In this document: in pieces, positions 22,990-35,298 of the stretch | Layout: every line of letters begins with the position of its first letter | How positions within the stretch are numbered: position 1 is the stretch's first letter | Assembly: GCA_030144725.1 (NCBI GenBank) | Contig: JASKMD010000008.1 | Location: 9,932,858-9,996,857, forward strand | From: Haematococcus lacustris | Lineage: Eukaryota; Chlorophyta; Chlorophyceae; Chlamydomonadales; Haematococcaceae | DNA length: 64,000 bases | Direction: 5' to 3' | The notes under the pieces: model-generated | What the model saw: only the letters and a program-made list of their open reading frames with translations | Told to the model about the DNA's origin: nothing | The model's database searches: none | Program-made: the position numbers and the translations under genes

Positions 22990-23145
22990 TGCCTGTGGGT
23001 AATCTCACTCAGCTGCCACAATCAAGATGAAGCATCCTTGATCGCACCCTTGATGACTAAAAAAACCACACCAATGGCACTGTCTCCCTAGGCCACTGGG
23101 CACCCCACCAAAACTATCAGCTTTATGCTTCTTAAACAGGCAGCC
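22990..23145 (-). repeat. Solo 3' tail of the second Fanzor-like family
   Basis: Matches the noncoding block downstream of the 46.9-kb Fanzor-like ORF, with shared words GTGGGTAATCTCACTCAGCT, CACCCTTGATGACTA and CACTGGGCACC. No coding part is attached. Confidence 0.6.
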
Positions 23146-23318
23146 ATGGGGCGGCATGGGACGGCAGCTGTCAGCCAGGCGCAAACAATTTACTGCCACA
23201 CAGACCAGGAGGTGATACACTGATATTGTGCGCCATGTCTGGTAGAGCGTCACCACTGGTCGTCACTATCGCATTAGTCAACTGTTGAGTGTCGAATCTT
23301 GGCCATTACAACTCAACA

Positions 23319-23410
23319 CAGCACATTATCCCCTACTGTTATGTGGGCAGGGGCTGTGTTATCTGTAGTCCGTAGGCAACAGTTACATTGACAGCAGTTA
23401 CATTGACGAC
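23319..23410 (-). mobile_element. Minimal 92-bp deletion derivative of the Fanzor-like element
   Basis: Holds only the 3' hairpin end (CAGCACATTATCCCCT...AGGGGCTGTGTTATCTGTAGTCC) joined to the 5' subterminal direct repeats (CAACAGTTACATTGACAGCAGTTACATTG). All coding and guide-like sequence is deleted. Confidence 0.75.
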
Positions 23411-23621
23411 GGGCCCGAGGACACAGCGCACAAGGGCCCTACAGGGGCTGCCAGCCTTGTCTTAACTCAGTTTGACAACTCAACACAGCAAGCACCTAGG
23501 CCTACCAGGGCTCAGCAGCGCCCGCATGAGTAGCTGCAGCTATCAGGGAGTGCATGTCCAGTGTTGCCCATGTGTGGGGTTATGAGTTGCTCAAGCACAC
23601 GGCTTGATTGCTGCTGTGTGT

Positions 23622-23776
23622 GTCGATGTGTTTCATGCCAGTATAGGTTACCTGGCGTTCGCAAGCGGGTTGGGGTAGTGAATCACGTGTTGGTGCCGGA
23701 TGCTTGCTGCATGCAAACAGATCGGATTACAGATAACACAGCCCCTGCCCATATAACAGTAGGGGATAATGCGCTG
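23622..23776 (+). ncRNA. Solo 3' module (candidate guide RNA) without nuclease gene
   Basis: Carries TTTCATGCCAGTATAGGTTACCTGGCGTTCGCAAGCGGGTTGGGGTAGTG-type sequence, then a replaced segment (GCTTGCTGCATGCAAACAG) and the hairpin end, finishing GCGCTG. The replaced segment recurs at 63875-63893, marking a subfamily. RNA function is inferred only. Confidence 0.35.
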
Positions 23777-23879
23777 TGTGTGTCGTTACCCCCTGGATCC
23801 CACTATGGTGTGGCATGCATTGTGTTACGCGTTGCTCAGTGGCAATGACAGAGTTCTCCGTGGCAGATTAGGGCATAGT

Positions 23880-23925
23880 CAGAAGTCTGCCCGGGAACCG
23901 AACCCGGCCTCAGACCACCTCACCA
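23880..23925 (-). other. Hairpin with box-B-like core
   Basis: The minus strand reads GTCTG-AGG-CCGGG-TTCGGTT-CCCGG-G-CAGAC, a two-step perfect stem. GGTTCGGTTCC resembles an RNA polymerase III box B, but the outer stem closes directly on the T-arm-like stem, so this is not a tRNA. It may be a tRNA-derived SINE remnant. Confidence 0.35.
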
Positions 23926-25040
23926 CATTACACTTCTCACGGGGATATCCAGATCTCTCAGCCAGCATCAGCTCAGCCTTACACGATCACATGACACATT
24001 GGCCAAGGCATGCGAGACCAACACACCTTCTGCACCCGGCCTGTGTCCACTCAGGTCCTGAGCCCCCCTCAGACCCAACACAGGGCGGCACCCCAGGGCC
24101 CCTGCTGCCGGACGACCCCTGCAGCCAGCCCCCCGTGCCCAGCCCCACCTCCTCCTGGCGCCGGCACAGCCTGGGGCACACAGCCGCTCCCTGGCGCTTA
24201 GGACAACCAGCCTTAAGTAGCAGTCGCGGAGGCGGCAGCAGAGCATGGGTCCCTGCGGCAGGCTTGAAGATGCAGCTGGAGCTGCAACAGCCCGCCTACC
24301 TGCACCCCCTGCCAGCGCCGCTCAGGTCCACCTTGCTGGTGATGTGCGGCGTGATGTGCCACACCATGCACACTGTCCCTGACCTGATGCCGGGCGCACA
24401 CCAGTTGCCACTGGCCTCAGAGAGGGTGGCGCTCAGCTTTGCCAGCGCCGCCAGCCCCTTCCATCCCCTTGGCCCCACAACTCCCCCTGCCAGCCCCCTC
24501 CCACAGCCCGGGCTCATGCCCCCAGACGGTGGCTCAGACACACTGCCACAGATCCCACCGACTTCCCCTGACCCACCCCCCGCTGGGAACGACCCCAGCC
24601 TGCCGAGGGTCACGCCGCCAGACCTCCTGCCGCCTGCGATGCCAGGCGGTGATGGGGGCGCTACGATGGAGGGGCCGCAGCTCATCCCCTGCGACCCGCA
24701 ATCGATGGCAGCGCCCCTGCGCAGCTGTATGCCTTGACCGAGGCTTGAATGACATGGAGCTTCAGTGGCTACACCATTGATAGGGTTGGCAGTTGCAGTT
24801 GTATTGAGGTGGATTTGACGAAGGTTGAACTGGAGGGTGTGGGACTAGGCACTCCATGGACATGGTCATGGTGGTAGCATGCAGGAATGTGTGTCAGGAG
24901 GTGTTGGTTGTGGGAATGATGTGTGGGCAGGAGCTGGGTGTTTTCAAGGCCGCCCCTGGCCTATGCCGCTGCAGCTTGTGTGACCTGGTTCATTTGCAGT
25001 CACAGTGGCTGCGTAAACAACCCCTATCCAACATGATACA
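23926..25040. other. Pro-rich open frames of uncertain meaning
   Basis: A 322-codon plus frame (23769-24737) is Pro/Ser-rich with no domain. The minus strand of the same stretch (24685-24302) reads LSATLSEASGNWCAPGIRSGTVCMVWHITPH and ends at a consensus donor (AG/GTAGGC), so it may be an exon of the 19.9-21.6 kb gene. Neither is certain. Confidence 0.3.
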
Positions 25041-25041
25041 A

Positions 25042-25170
25042 GATGTTGACTGTGGGTAACTCCACTCAGCTACAGTTCAAATGTAGCGTCCTCATTCACA
25101 CCCTTGATGACAACAAACCCCACACCGATGGCACGCCCGGTTCAAAGACCACCGAGCACCCAACCAGAAC
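25042..25170 (-). repeat. Second solo 3' tail of the second Fanzor-like family
   Basis: Shares GTGGGTAACTCCACTCAGCTAC, CACCCTTGATGACAACAAACCC and GAGCACCCAACCAG with 22990-23145 and 46735-46905. No ORF is attached. Confidence 0.55.
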
Positions 25171-25750
25171 CAACAGACTGCATAGCCACGCACCAAAGTC
25201 CTTTAGATAAAAGGGTTGAGGACAAGTTTACGCGTAAAGTTCCGTAGTGCTGGGAGGTGGTAAAGTCAAGTGGCTGGGTAGTTCCAAAGAAGGTTGAAAG
25301 GCTAAAGTAACAATCATACAAATAAATATCACCCATTTGTCCTTGCAGGTGGCTGCAGCCGGTGATTCGTCGCTGTGAAGCCAGCCCAGGACCACTTTCC
25401 AACATTAGTGACTGAACCCCTCACAAATGGGGATGTGTTGGGGCATGGGCGGAGACACACTCTGATTCTTGCATTTCACGTGTAAGTATCCTCATGCTAT
25501 TTCTTAGCGCAGAGTCCCAACATCCTCCCGAATGAAAGCCTCTCGAAATGTCCAGGGCCACGTACTGTGACACGTACTACCGGACTGGAGTAAGCCTGGC
25601 ACGCGTATCTCAGCGTTAAATGGAGGAGCTATATCGAAAACGCCCAGGTAAGTAGGCCTGTGTCCTAGCGGTGGGTAGCTGCTGATTGCCATAGAAGTTC
25701 TCTTGTCTGCCACAGTAGATAAGCTAGCGTCAAGGGCTCCGGACGACATC

Positions 25751-28700
25751 ATGTCTCGGAACGTATTGGCGCAGATGCGCAAAGACCCACCTCCAGCGGT
25801 GCGCAACAAGCTCAATTAGTAGGATGCATGTTTGTGGGTTTACAATAAGGAAGTGCACGCCTCGTAGGCAGGCTCATGACAACCCTGGCCGCAGATGGAA
25901 AGCCCAGTCTTTGAACTGCATACCCACACACAAGCAGGTGAAGCTGGGTGCTATAAAGGAGGCAGTGGACAGTGGCGACCTGGTTGCCTCCATGGCGAAG
26001 CGGCTGACCCTGCTGGAGAGCAGCTTGCGGCAGGCAAACACAGCTCTGGCCCACAGCAGGAAGGAGGTAGAACAGCTGACCACCAAGGTGATCCCAACAA
26101 CCCCTCCTGCCACACTACACACCTCTGTAGGGCCAAAGTCTGCCTGGACCAGTGCATCAGGCAGGGCAACTGGTCCATTTCTGGACAGTGATGTTCAAGC
26201 GCTGAGTCCACCTTAATTAGGGTTCAGGGAGGGCCTGGGCATACTTGCCTGACTGGCCTGCATGGCTAGCTCTGTGGGACCCCACTGGCGCCAGATGTCA
26301 GGTTGCGTCCACTTGTGCCGCCACTGGCATTGCATGTGCAGTTGCATGCTGTGGAAGCGGAGCTAGCCTTGCACACACTTCAAAATCCCATCGTGGGGAA
26401 TGCAAGCAGCAGCAGCAGCAGCAGCAACGTCAAAGCAGAGGATGCCAGCACTGTGGCCCAGCTTCGGTTAGAGAGCCAGCAGCTGCAGGCGCAGGCTGCC
26501 TCAGCCTGGCAGCAGGTGGCTGACATGAAGGCATTCCTGCAGGATTATGGCATGGTGTGGGTGGGAGACTCAGAGCCAGGCTCTGCCACTGCTGCCCCTT
26601 CGGGCGCATGGTACCACGCCAGCAGCATGGAGCCAGTGCAGGGGCTAGGCGACTCAGGCGCTGCAGCAGTCAAGCACATCCCCATGCAGGGGCGCGGCTA
26701 CCGCCTAGGCCATGGGCCCACCTTCTCCTCAGCAGCAGCAGGCTCCTCCCGCCCTGCCTCTTCCCATTCACAACAAGGCCAAACTGCAGCCATCCCGACC
26801 CCCCAGGGGGGGGACCCTGCCGCCACCGCCGCCGCAGCAGCAGCAGGGGGGAGCCCCAGGCCCACAGCCCCAGGCCCGGGCGCACCACAGCCAGCGGCAG
26901 GCCTGAAGGCAGCTGGGCCAGGCCCACCCCTGGCACGGCGCAGCTGGGCTGCCGGGCTACCTCCCCTGGACCCCCACAGCGACCTGCTGGGCAGTGCTGC
27001 CCCACCCCTCCACACTCTGCTGCTGCCTCCCTGCTTGCCCCTAGCCCCCACTGCTGCTGCTGGGGGCCGTGTCAGCCAGCCAGGCACCCAAACCCCCATC
27101 ACACCGGGGGTGCCTGATGGCAGTGACAAGGCAGGAGCAGCAGCTGGGCTGTTGCTAGGGGGTAGGCCGCTCCGGGTATCCAACACAGGGCAGGCCCCCC
27201 CACCCAGTGGGTGTCTGGCAGGGCAGGGTAGCCCCCCTGCCCCCCACCCCCCCGCCAGCCCCCCCCAGGATCATGTGAGGGCAGCAGCAGGGCAGCCGCC
27301 TGGGGTGGGGGCTGGGCGGCGGCTGCGACCTCACTCTGGGCTGCGCCGCAGTGTCACTCAGATTGAGGCACTGCAGGGGCCGGTAGGTCCCTCCCCACCA
27401 TCAACAGCACCAGTGACCCCGCTGACAGACCCCCTCCCCCCCAGCGCACCCTGCCAGCCTGAGAAGCAGCAGCAGCTGTCTTCCCCCCTGAGCCCCCCTG
27501 TCAGCGCCTCCCACCCCCCAAACCACCCCACCCCTCCCAAGCCCATGCAGTCACATGCGTGTCATGCAAGCCTGCCATTTCGCATGGCCGACCTCCTTGC
27601 CCGCGTGGAGGAGCTGAACTGCCTGGCAGGCGATGGGTGCGGGCAGCTGGTGCCAGGCGGAGGGGGAGGGGCACACGTGCTGCACACCCCTGAGGCCGTG
27701 CGCCTGGTGGTGTTCAGGGACGGGCTGCAGCTGCACAGGGGCCCCTGCCGGCCCTGGCAGCATGTGGGCACGGCTGCCATCCTGGCCGACCTGCTGGACG
27801 GCTACTTCCCTGGGCCCCTCAAGCAGGAGTACCCAGATGGGGTGCCCATCAAGGTAGAGGAGGGCGGGCGGGGTGGCCTTGCGCGCAATGTGGATGTGGC
27901 CTTGCGCGCAATGTGGGGGCGCCCCTCGCTGCATGCTCTATTTGAGGCTCAGCCATCAAAGCATGGGGAGTGAGAACAAATTGCACAAAATGCTAGAGAA
28001 TGCATCGAGTCTTAGGTCCTGTCAGAAGTCGACCACTCTGAAGTGCAGTGTGACATTTGAGCACTGTGCAAGTGTGCACGCAGTGGAAGGCCACAGGGAC
28101 AGGGCAGCAGCAGGAGCAAAGGGTGTGGGTCAGCATGTGGTGTGGGAGGTGGTTGTGGGAGGGGCTCTGGCAGGTAAGTCAGGTGTGGAGGTGCCAGGCG
28201 TCCCACTGCCAGCCATTGCCACACCCCAGCCACCTCCACACGCCACACAAGGTGTTTGCCTGTGCACTCCACACCCATGACACCCACCTCCACCCTCCAC
28301 ATGCCAAGGTATTTGCCTGCGGTAAGAGCAGCAGTGGTAGTCTGTGTTCTGGTGTGGTGGCAGCTGGCTGTCAGGCTGAGTGGCGCCCCTGCTGCCCTCT
28401 GCCTGCCAGGTGGTGGACCGCAGCACTGAGAGCTACCAGGAGGCCTACCCCCCCAAGCACCCCCAGGCCGGTGGCAGTGGGGCGCGGGGGGGCCAGGGCG
28501 GTGTGCACAGCTGGCAGGACCTGGAGGAGGCTCAGGGCCGCCCCCTCAGCCGCGACAAGTTCCTGGCCAAGCTGCCCCAGACCGTCATCAAGTGAGGGGG
28601 GTGGGGCAGGGGAGCCAGCTAGGGGGGAGGGGGCTCAGGCCTGGGAGATGGCCAGGGGGGGGTGAGGCCAGGCCCCCCCCTCCATTTGTGATGGTGGGAG

Positions 28701-29720
28701 GTGGACTTTGCATGTGCTTGGGTGTGCATGCACTCATACCGCTGGGCCAGATCCGTGTGCCATCCCTAGCCTTGGCCTTAGCCAGGCGGTGGTGAGTGAG
28801 GGAGGAGGGGAGTGGGTGGGCAGCGGGCGCAGCTGGCCAAGAAAAGACGCAGCAGAGGGCGCCTTCCACTACCCCACCTCGACCAACACTACCAGCGACG
28901 CCGCCTCCTCCATCCAGGGGTTGTGGAGAGGGGTTGGGACGCTGCACCCCACTGCACCCTGCCGCATGCGCTGCTGCTGCTGCAGGAACGGGAAGGTGAT
29001 GGACATCCGTGGGGGCGTGGGCCGCCTCCTCAATGGCCCCGCACCCGGCCCCAGCATCCAGGTCGCTGTGGTGCACACCGCCGCCGACGCCCTGCTCACC
29101 ACCTCCCAGCGCAAACACTGCGGCCCAGTGCTGCCACCCCCCTCACGCGACGGTGCCACCCGCCCCCCTCTGCCCCCAACCGACCTGGAGGGCGCTGCTG
29201 CTGCTGGGGTCGCAGCCCCTACACCCCCACCAGGGTCAGGTCCTGCTGCCGCCCCTGGGATGAAGGGGGGTGAGGTGGGGGCCAGCAGCAGCAAGGCCTC
29301 GGCGCCTGAGATCACCACACTTCAGGTGAAGAGTGAGGACGGGCAGCAGACCCTGATTGTGAAGGCCCAGTATGATGACACGGTGGGTGCGCTGCGTAGC
29401 TACATCGACGCGCACCGAGCCAAGCAGAAGGAGGGAGAGAGGTGAGGAGGTGTGGCTGGGCAGGGGTGGGCCTTTCAAGGCTCTGACCTGGGCTGTGTGA
29501 ACATGACTGCAGCAGTCAGTGAGGTGTACGACCTTACTCTGTCGAATTGTGCAGTTCCTGATGCTGACTATGTCGTTCTTGCTGTTGCAGGACCACAAAC
29601 TATGAGATTCGAACTGCCTTTCCACCGCGGGCTTACACAAACCCTCAAGAGACGTTGCGGGCTGCCGGGCTTATTCCAAACGCCACCCTATTCCTTAAGC
29701 AGCCATCCAGCACCAGCTGA
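25751..29720 (+). CDS. UBXN11: UBX domain protein 11-like (SEP + UBX p97 adaptor), 6 exons
   Basis: Probable cofactor of the AAA ATPase p97/Cdc48. Exons: 25751-25798, 25938-26087, 26342-27853, 28410-28591, 28986-29441, 29591-29720; all junctions are GT-AG and in phase. Exon 2 is a coiled coil (MAKRLTLLESSLRQANTAL). Exon 3 starts with a second coil and FLQDYGMVWVGD, matching the FLSDYGLQWVGE motif of animal UBXN11, then about 330 Pro/Ala/Gly-rich residues, then the SEP domain (LVVFRDGLQLHRGPCRPW, LDGYFPGPLKQEYPDGVPIKV). The SEP region ends in exons 4-5 with LSRDKFLAKLPQTVIKNGKVMDIRG. The UBX domain spans exons 5-6 (TTLQVKSEDGQQTLIVKAQY, EIRTAFPPRAYTNPQETLRAAGLIPNATLFLKQ). The first ATG may not be the true start because the frame is open upstream. 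TGTAA lies about 50 bp after the stop. Confidence 0.9.
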
Positions 29721-31537
29721 TTGTCATCGTGCGTAGATTAGCCTGAGTGATTTAGCTATCATGGACTAGTGTAAGTATTGTCAGCGAAGGCAGACCAGCA
29801 GTAATGCTGCATTAGTAATGCATCATTCCCCGCCCGGTGGCGGCAGTATGACATGTACAACCTCAGTTTGCATAGTTTTGATGTATAAACACCACTGTTG
29901 TACACAGGTCACCCCGGCCATTGGCCATGCCAATCCGTGACAGGCCTGCCGCTCGCACCACGCGCTAGTGAAGGGTAGCTGAGGCTATCGCGGTAAGTCA
30001 CGCGCGCTGAAACTCGCGTTTTAGACTGAAGCCTTGTCCCAGATCACTCCGCCCGCCATTCCCACGGACTGTGAACATGGTCGCTCGCTGCAACCTGGGG
30101 CTCAACGGGGTGCCACCGTACGTGGGTCGCAGGTCGAAGCGCAAGATTCCCTGGGTTGGGTCGGGACCCCTCATGGCCCGGGCCCTTCCTGACACCTGGC
30201 CCGGGCCCTTCTGACACCTGAGCCGGGACCTGCCTCACCCGGCTACCCCTCCCATTGAACCACCAACCCCCCTAACGATAAGGGACAACGGCTTTTCCGG
30301 ACTCATTTCTGCACCGACTCACACGCGGATTGAAGCGTCGGAATGCAGCTGCGCTGAGCCACACGCTGAACTGGTCGGGCATGTTGCCGGGTATTCGACC
30401 CTACCGAGCCTGCAGACCTGATGTACGTTAACCCAGTAGCGGTGAGTCCCTGTTCAAGGCAATGGATAGTGCGCGATGTGTTAGGAGCCCGACCTCATGT
30501 CCAACATCGTGACCCACATGCGCTGGCTCAGGGGCTCTGAAACTAGGAGGAGACCACGGCATGAGCATAGCAGTGGCAACTGCATCATTCACTTGCTAAT
30601 CAAGCTCCAGAAGGTGGGTTAACACTCCTCCATGCTGCTCACTCTGCCGATGCCCGGCTGACAAGTGACAACCATGCAACTCAAGGTAACTCTCCAGCCT
30701 TGCGTCACTGGCAAGGGAACTCACTCTGGACCCCCTGCCAAGTTCTCAACTCTTCCCGAGATTTCCCAAGAGGGGTTTTAGAAGCTGGCGTGTGCACATG
30801 CCTACAACATGCCGACACCCAAGTATCACCCCTACAAACGGCAGGGGGGCCAGGCTGCCCGCTGTGGGTGTTGTATGAGGTCTACGCCAACTGGCAGCAC
30901 TGGCTGGGTGGAGATTCATGTGTAGGGGGAGGCTGTGTAGGATGATGTTGAGAAAACTGGGCTCCATGCGTTAAGTGTACCGCAGTGTACCGCAGCGGAG
31001 AACTCTGCATCCTGCGTTGTGGGTGTTGTGAAGCAGCATTACAAAGGCCCATTGCGCAGAGCGAAACCGTTCGCGTGCCTGCCAGACTGCCGGTCACCGT
31101 AGGGTGCCAGCAGCTCGGGCGCGCAGGCGCAAGCGCAACGCAAAGGTAAGGCGTTCCGCGTTAAAATGACAGCTCAACTCTCACCAGGCACGCCACAAAG
31201 TCAAATGTCCCTTACGTGGTGGTTCAATGGGAGGGGTAGCCACCCTGCCTCCACGCATGCACAGCATCTCACTGAGGTGTCAGCAGCACCGTGCGTGGCC
31301 TTTGTTTCACTACCGTGCACTCTGCTGAAACCTTGACCCCATCATTTCGGCACTTCTGTCAAGACCATAAACTTTTCGGCCAGTGGTCCTTTACTCGTGC
31401 TTCCACCTGTGTCGGATAGCTAGGCGGGTCTATACTCCGGGATGCATCCCCGGGCATGCTCCATCACCTTGTGTGGTACATACAATGATAAATGTTGAAG
31501 AGGGTGAATATGGCATGGGGCGGACTCATCACAGGGG

Positions 31538-31783
31538 GTGATTGGCGGCGTCCTTGGGCGCTTCCCCGACGGGTTGGACCCTGTGCTGCCGCTGGGCGCC
31601 CTCATCGCTGCATTTCTCGCACTATGCGCGCAGTTGATACCGAAAAATGTGACGAGCCCTCCTGGACCCCGACGTCGCGCTGCCTTGGCACGCGAAAATG
31701 CGATACGTGCCAAGCTGCTAAGCAGTGGCAGTGGCAGTGGCGGAAGCCTGAATTGTGGCGGGAACGAGGCAGATGACATGTAA
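31538..31783 (+). CDS. Small hypothetical ORF inside the long-TIR element
   Basis: An 81-codon frame begins MIGGVLGRFPDGLDPVLPLGAL, with one hydrophobic segment (PLGALIAAFLALCAQLIP) followed by a basic, Ser/Gly-rich tail. It is the only compact protein-like frame in the element. It could equally be chance; no homology is recognised. Confidence 0.2.
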   Translation: MIGGVLGRFPDGLDPVLPLGALIAAFLALCAQLIPKNVTSPPGPRRRAALARENAIRAKLLSSGSGSGGSLNCGGNEADDM

Positions 31784-31836
31784 GGCCAAGCACCTTTGAT
31801 TAAAACCAGCAGTAGCAAACGAGCCAGTATAGCACA

Positions 31837-31884
31837 AGCTGAGCCAATGGAGAAACTGAGCCAATAGAGAAACTGAGCCAATAG
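31837..31884. repeat. Short tandem repeat (GAGCCAATAGAGAAACT, about 3 units)
   Basis: Three near-identical 17-bp units inside the long-TIR element. Confidence 0.8.
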
Positions 31885-32274
31885 AGTCGAAACAAATAAC
31901 AGTGCCATGCACCCGACTTGCACCGACTTGAGCGAAGCGTGCCGTGACTCAGTCTCGTGGTGTAGTGACATGGCGTGGTAGCACGGCTCACTTCGATGGC
32001 CTGCGGCGCACTACGAGCCTGCCTCTTTCGTGCGAACTTTGCTACGGACGCCACGGAGCGCCTCGCCACCCTGCTCTTGTGAGTGGGTCGCTGCTTGTTT
32101 GCGCTATCTCAAGTTTCGACCTGGTGGCGGGCGGTGATCTGGGACAAGGCTTCAGTCTAAAACGCGAGTTTCAGCGCGCGTGACTTACCGCGATAGACTC
32201 AGCTCCCCTTCACTAGCGCGTGGTGCGAGCGGCAGGCCTGTCACGGATTGGCATGGCCAATGGCCGGGGTGACC

Positions 32275-32991
32275 CACAGTCAGGTCCCACAAGGTCTCTT
32301 TGGCAAAATGTACCGTGAGCCATTTGATGCCGCGCTTACACAGCCTTGATCAGCGAGCCTTCCCGATATGCCTACTGCATCAAAGGGCCTGCACGGCCTG
32401 GACGCCCACCAACCCTTGCCAAGTGTCCAGCTGGCAAGGTTACTGTAGATGGATGCGGCGTTCTTTTTTAAGCGGGTGCTGGTAGGTACGGTACACAACA
32501 GCGCTAGCGCGAGGGCCGGCGGTTATGTCGGTTGACCAGGTGGCTCGCATCTCGCATCGGGCTGCCGCAGCTCACTCGCAACATGCCTAAGCGTTGCGAT
32601 GGCCCTACTCCTCCACCACATCAAAGCATATACTACGAGCTGCAGGCAGCATGTCCGAAGGAATTGTTTTTTTCTGGTCTCTCCTTCGACGACATTATTG
32701 AGAGGGCTGATGAACGACGAGAGCTTCCTATGCTTTCTTATGCTTCCCTATGCTTCCCTTTGCTGTCCTATGCTTTCCGATCCTTCCTATTCTTACTACG
32801 CTTAGTGCGTCGGCCCATCGCTAATTATGGCCGCCAGTCTGCATCATTTGCGCCGCTGATGGACGCTGGTGGTAGCTTGGAGGAACCAGAACGACCTCTA
32901 GTACTTTCGCAGCCTGGTAAGCGCGAGATGATGGGGTAATTTAGACATGAGCATGGTAGGTATGTCTGGGTGTATCTATGGGTGCTAACCT
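32275..32991. other. Intergenic DNA with one open frame
   Basis: A plus frame 32532-32939 contains YYELQAACPKELFFSGLSFDDIIERADE, followed by a repeat of TATGCTTCCC. It may be a decayed transposon exon; the family is not recognised. Confidence 0.3.
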
Positions 32992-34715
32992 TCAGGCGAC
33001 CCCAACTAACAAAAAATGACAGGAAACCGACCCCTGGTAGTAGGACGGCTGTAACTCTGCACTCACTACGCCAAAAACTATGTTAGATGGCTCACAATGT
33101 AGCCAACCCGGCCAGCTACCCTTGACCCATCCAGAATAGTTATGCAGTCAGTAGGCCGTGCACGGCAAAGCTTCAAAGTTACTAATTCAAATTTGAGCCA
33201 CAGCGAGGCATGCAGTCATCGCTTCGACCGCCCGCGCCGCATAGGCTGCTCTACATGAGCATGCGCGTCGGAAGCAGCAGTCGGATCGGAAAGCGGATGC
33301 GGCAATGTGGCAATGAGCCCACCTCCCCCCCTTACCTAGAGGGCAATGCCACAGCTCGACAGTTTGGACTTACAGCATGCTACTTACTAGGTTAAGCTCC
33401 TCTAGGACAGTGTTACAAACGCTCATACACAGATAAGCCATACTCTCACTTTGGTCTGTGACCCTTAACTCCCTTGGCCAATCTCGTGGATGTATCCCCA
33501 CTACTCATGCCGGTTCGTGGTTGTATCCCCACTACTCATGCCACCATTCATACATCCCCACTACTCATGCCACCATTCATACCGCTCCAGCCTGACTAGC
33601 TCCAGCCCCAAGATCACATCATGCCTATGTTACTTCTTCACTTAGGTGGCTTTCTTCACTCGGAGATGCCGTTAGGCTGGTGTTGCAGCCACTCCTCAAA
33701 CTCAGCACGCTCCTCCTCACTCGACCTTGTCTGTCCCCTTGTGCCCTTAAGCGCCCTTAAGTGCCCTTAAGTACCAGGCCCTTCCGTAGGTGATACATCG
33801 CGGCTATTATCCATCGCGGCTAGTATCCAATCGGCGTGGCCAGTCGGTTGGCCAAAGATGCTGATACAGCCGATACAGTATCACATTACAGAGAAGCTAC
33901 AGTCACTCATACAGCGATACAGTCTGTATCTCTGTATCTTACATTGTATCGGGCCAGGCCTGCCCCAACTCCCTTAGCCGATCTCAGGACCAGAGCCATG
34001 CAATCAGTCACACAACTCCACACCACGACAGAGTTTGGACTCGGCTCCTCTGAGAGTTACACTCCCCTACATGCCATCCACCTGCGTGCAAAGTTTCATA
34101 GCTCAACTGCCACCCCACAGCCCCCTGGCCTTATTTCTGCCTGGTGACCATGATGTAACTTTGAAGATGTCAAACTCATAGAGGCCTGTGTTGTTTGTTT
34201 TGCGGTTTGTTTCAAGAGATCCGCCAATGAGTAAAGAACAACAATTCTATGTCGCTTTTCCTCTAGGTGCAACGGGTGCAACACAGTGAAGGGCACAGTG
34301 GAGGGGGGGGGGGGTACCCCGGTGCTACCTTCGTGTGCGCCGACCCAAATGATGTGTTGGGCGAGAAGCGAAGATAGATTATGCTTCACCGGCCCCGTCT
34401 AGGTGCCCTGCACGCCCGGCAGGCATCGCGTTGGGTGTCAGCCGGACATTCCATTTGTGCACAACCAGCTCACTACGCAAGGTAGATGGGTTCCCTGCGA
34501 TGTGGCTCACCGTGCCAAGGAGACCCGTCTCGCCGCTGTGATTTGTTCGCGGGCACATGTAGCAGTACACGAGCAAAGACTCCAATAGCTAGCGCTGATG
34601 GTCAGATTACGCGAACTAACTCGTGGCTGCCAATGTGATAAACGCTATTGAAAACGGTGCAGTATTGAGAGAGAATCTGCATGAACATTACCAACCCCAT
34701 GTTGGGGCCGCCTGA
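32992..34715. mobile_element. Non-autonomous TIR transposon, copy 2 (7-bp target duplication)
   Basis: TCAGGCGACCCCAAC...GTTGGGGCCGCCTGA, flanked by CTAACCT at 32985-32991 and 34716-34722. Colinear with copy 1 except for an insertion of about 490 bp (33473-33960) that carries a 27-bp tandem (ATCCCCACTACTCATGCCACCATTC, about 3 units) and CCCTTAAG repeats. No transposase is present. Confidence 0.85.
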
Positions 34716-35298
34716 CTAACCTAAAGGATACGCTACCAAAAGTTGCAGAAGTTCTCAGGGCACACCGCTTGCATCTCTAAAGGAGGTCAGCACGGCGTTT
34801 GATGCACTTCCTGCCTAGAAATTAGGTCTCAACTCACTGGAATTTCAATAGCCTCCCAACCTGCGCAGGGCAGATGTATTACACTGCAATAGCTTCCCGT
34901 GGGAGCTATGAGTATACGTCAAAGCTAGGGCGCAAAAACTGGACGGATGCGCAGCAGCAACAAGCAGCAAGTCGATCTCAAAAACAGCACTGCAGATTTG
35001 CATGCCGGCACCCCATCACGGCACGCCGACCGACCGACTAGTGACCGCTCTACCTCGCTCGTCGTTGCGGCGTTGTTGTATGCACGTGCACTACCGTCAA
35101 GATGCAAGGGGTCAATGGTGCAAGGATACCGCGGAGGGGGGCAAAGTTGACTTTAGCCCGTCCCTCGCAGGCCAAGCTGCGGAGCACCACGCCGCAGCGG
35201 GCCGTCGCGGTTTGACCTCTTGGAGTGCAGTATACGCGACAAAAAGTGACGGTACATTTTTTCGAGCCATTTTACCTGACCTTGTGGGACCTGACCCA
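34716..35298. other. Intergenic region, nothing recognised
   Basis: Mixed composition. Short open frames lack domains or splice support. No repeat relation to other parts of the window was noticed. Confidence 0.4.

Larger units (their letters stand above)
29907..32274. mobile_element. Long-TIR DNA transposon, 2.37 kb
   Basis: Terminal inverted repeats of about 145 bp begin GGTCACCCCGGCCATTGGCC on both ends and pair almost perfectly to CCCAGATCAC(TC)CGCCCGCC. The flanks share CACA. A second inner inverted pair (GGCTACCCCTCCCATTGAACCACCA at 30240, complement near 31216) shows nested structure. Long TIRs suggest a Mutator-like element; no transposase is recognisable, so it is probably non-autonomous. 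Confidence 0.85.

Noticed and set aside
23880..23960. tRNA gene on the minus strand
   Set aside because: Only a T-arm-like stem is present; no acceptor, D or anticodon arms can be drawn.
23769..24737. A 322-codon Pro-rich protein
   Set aside because: Low complexity, runs through a solo transposon end and the hairpin; the opposite strand offers a better exon-like reading.
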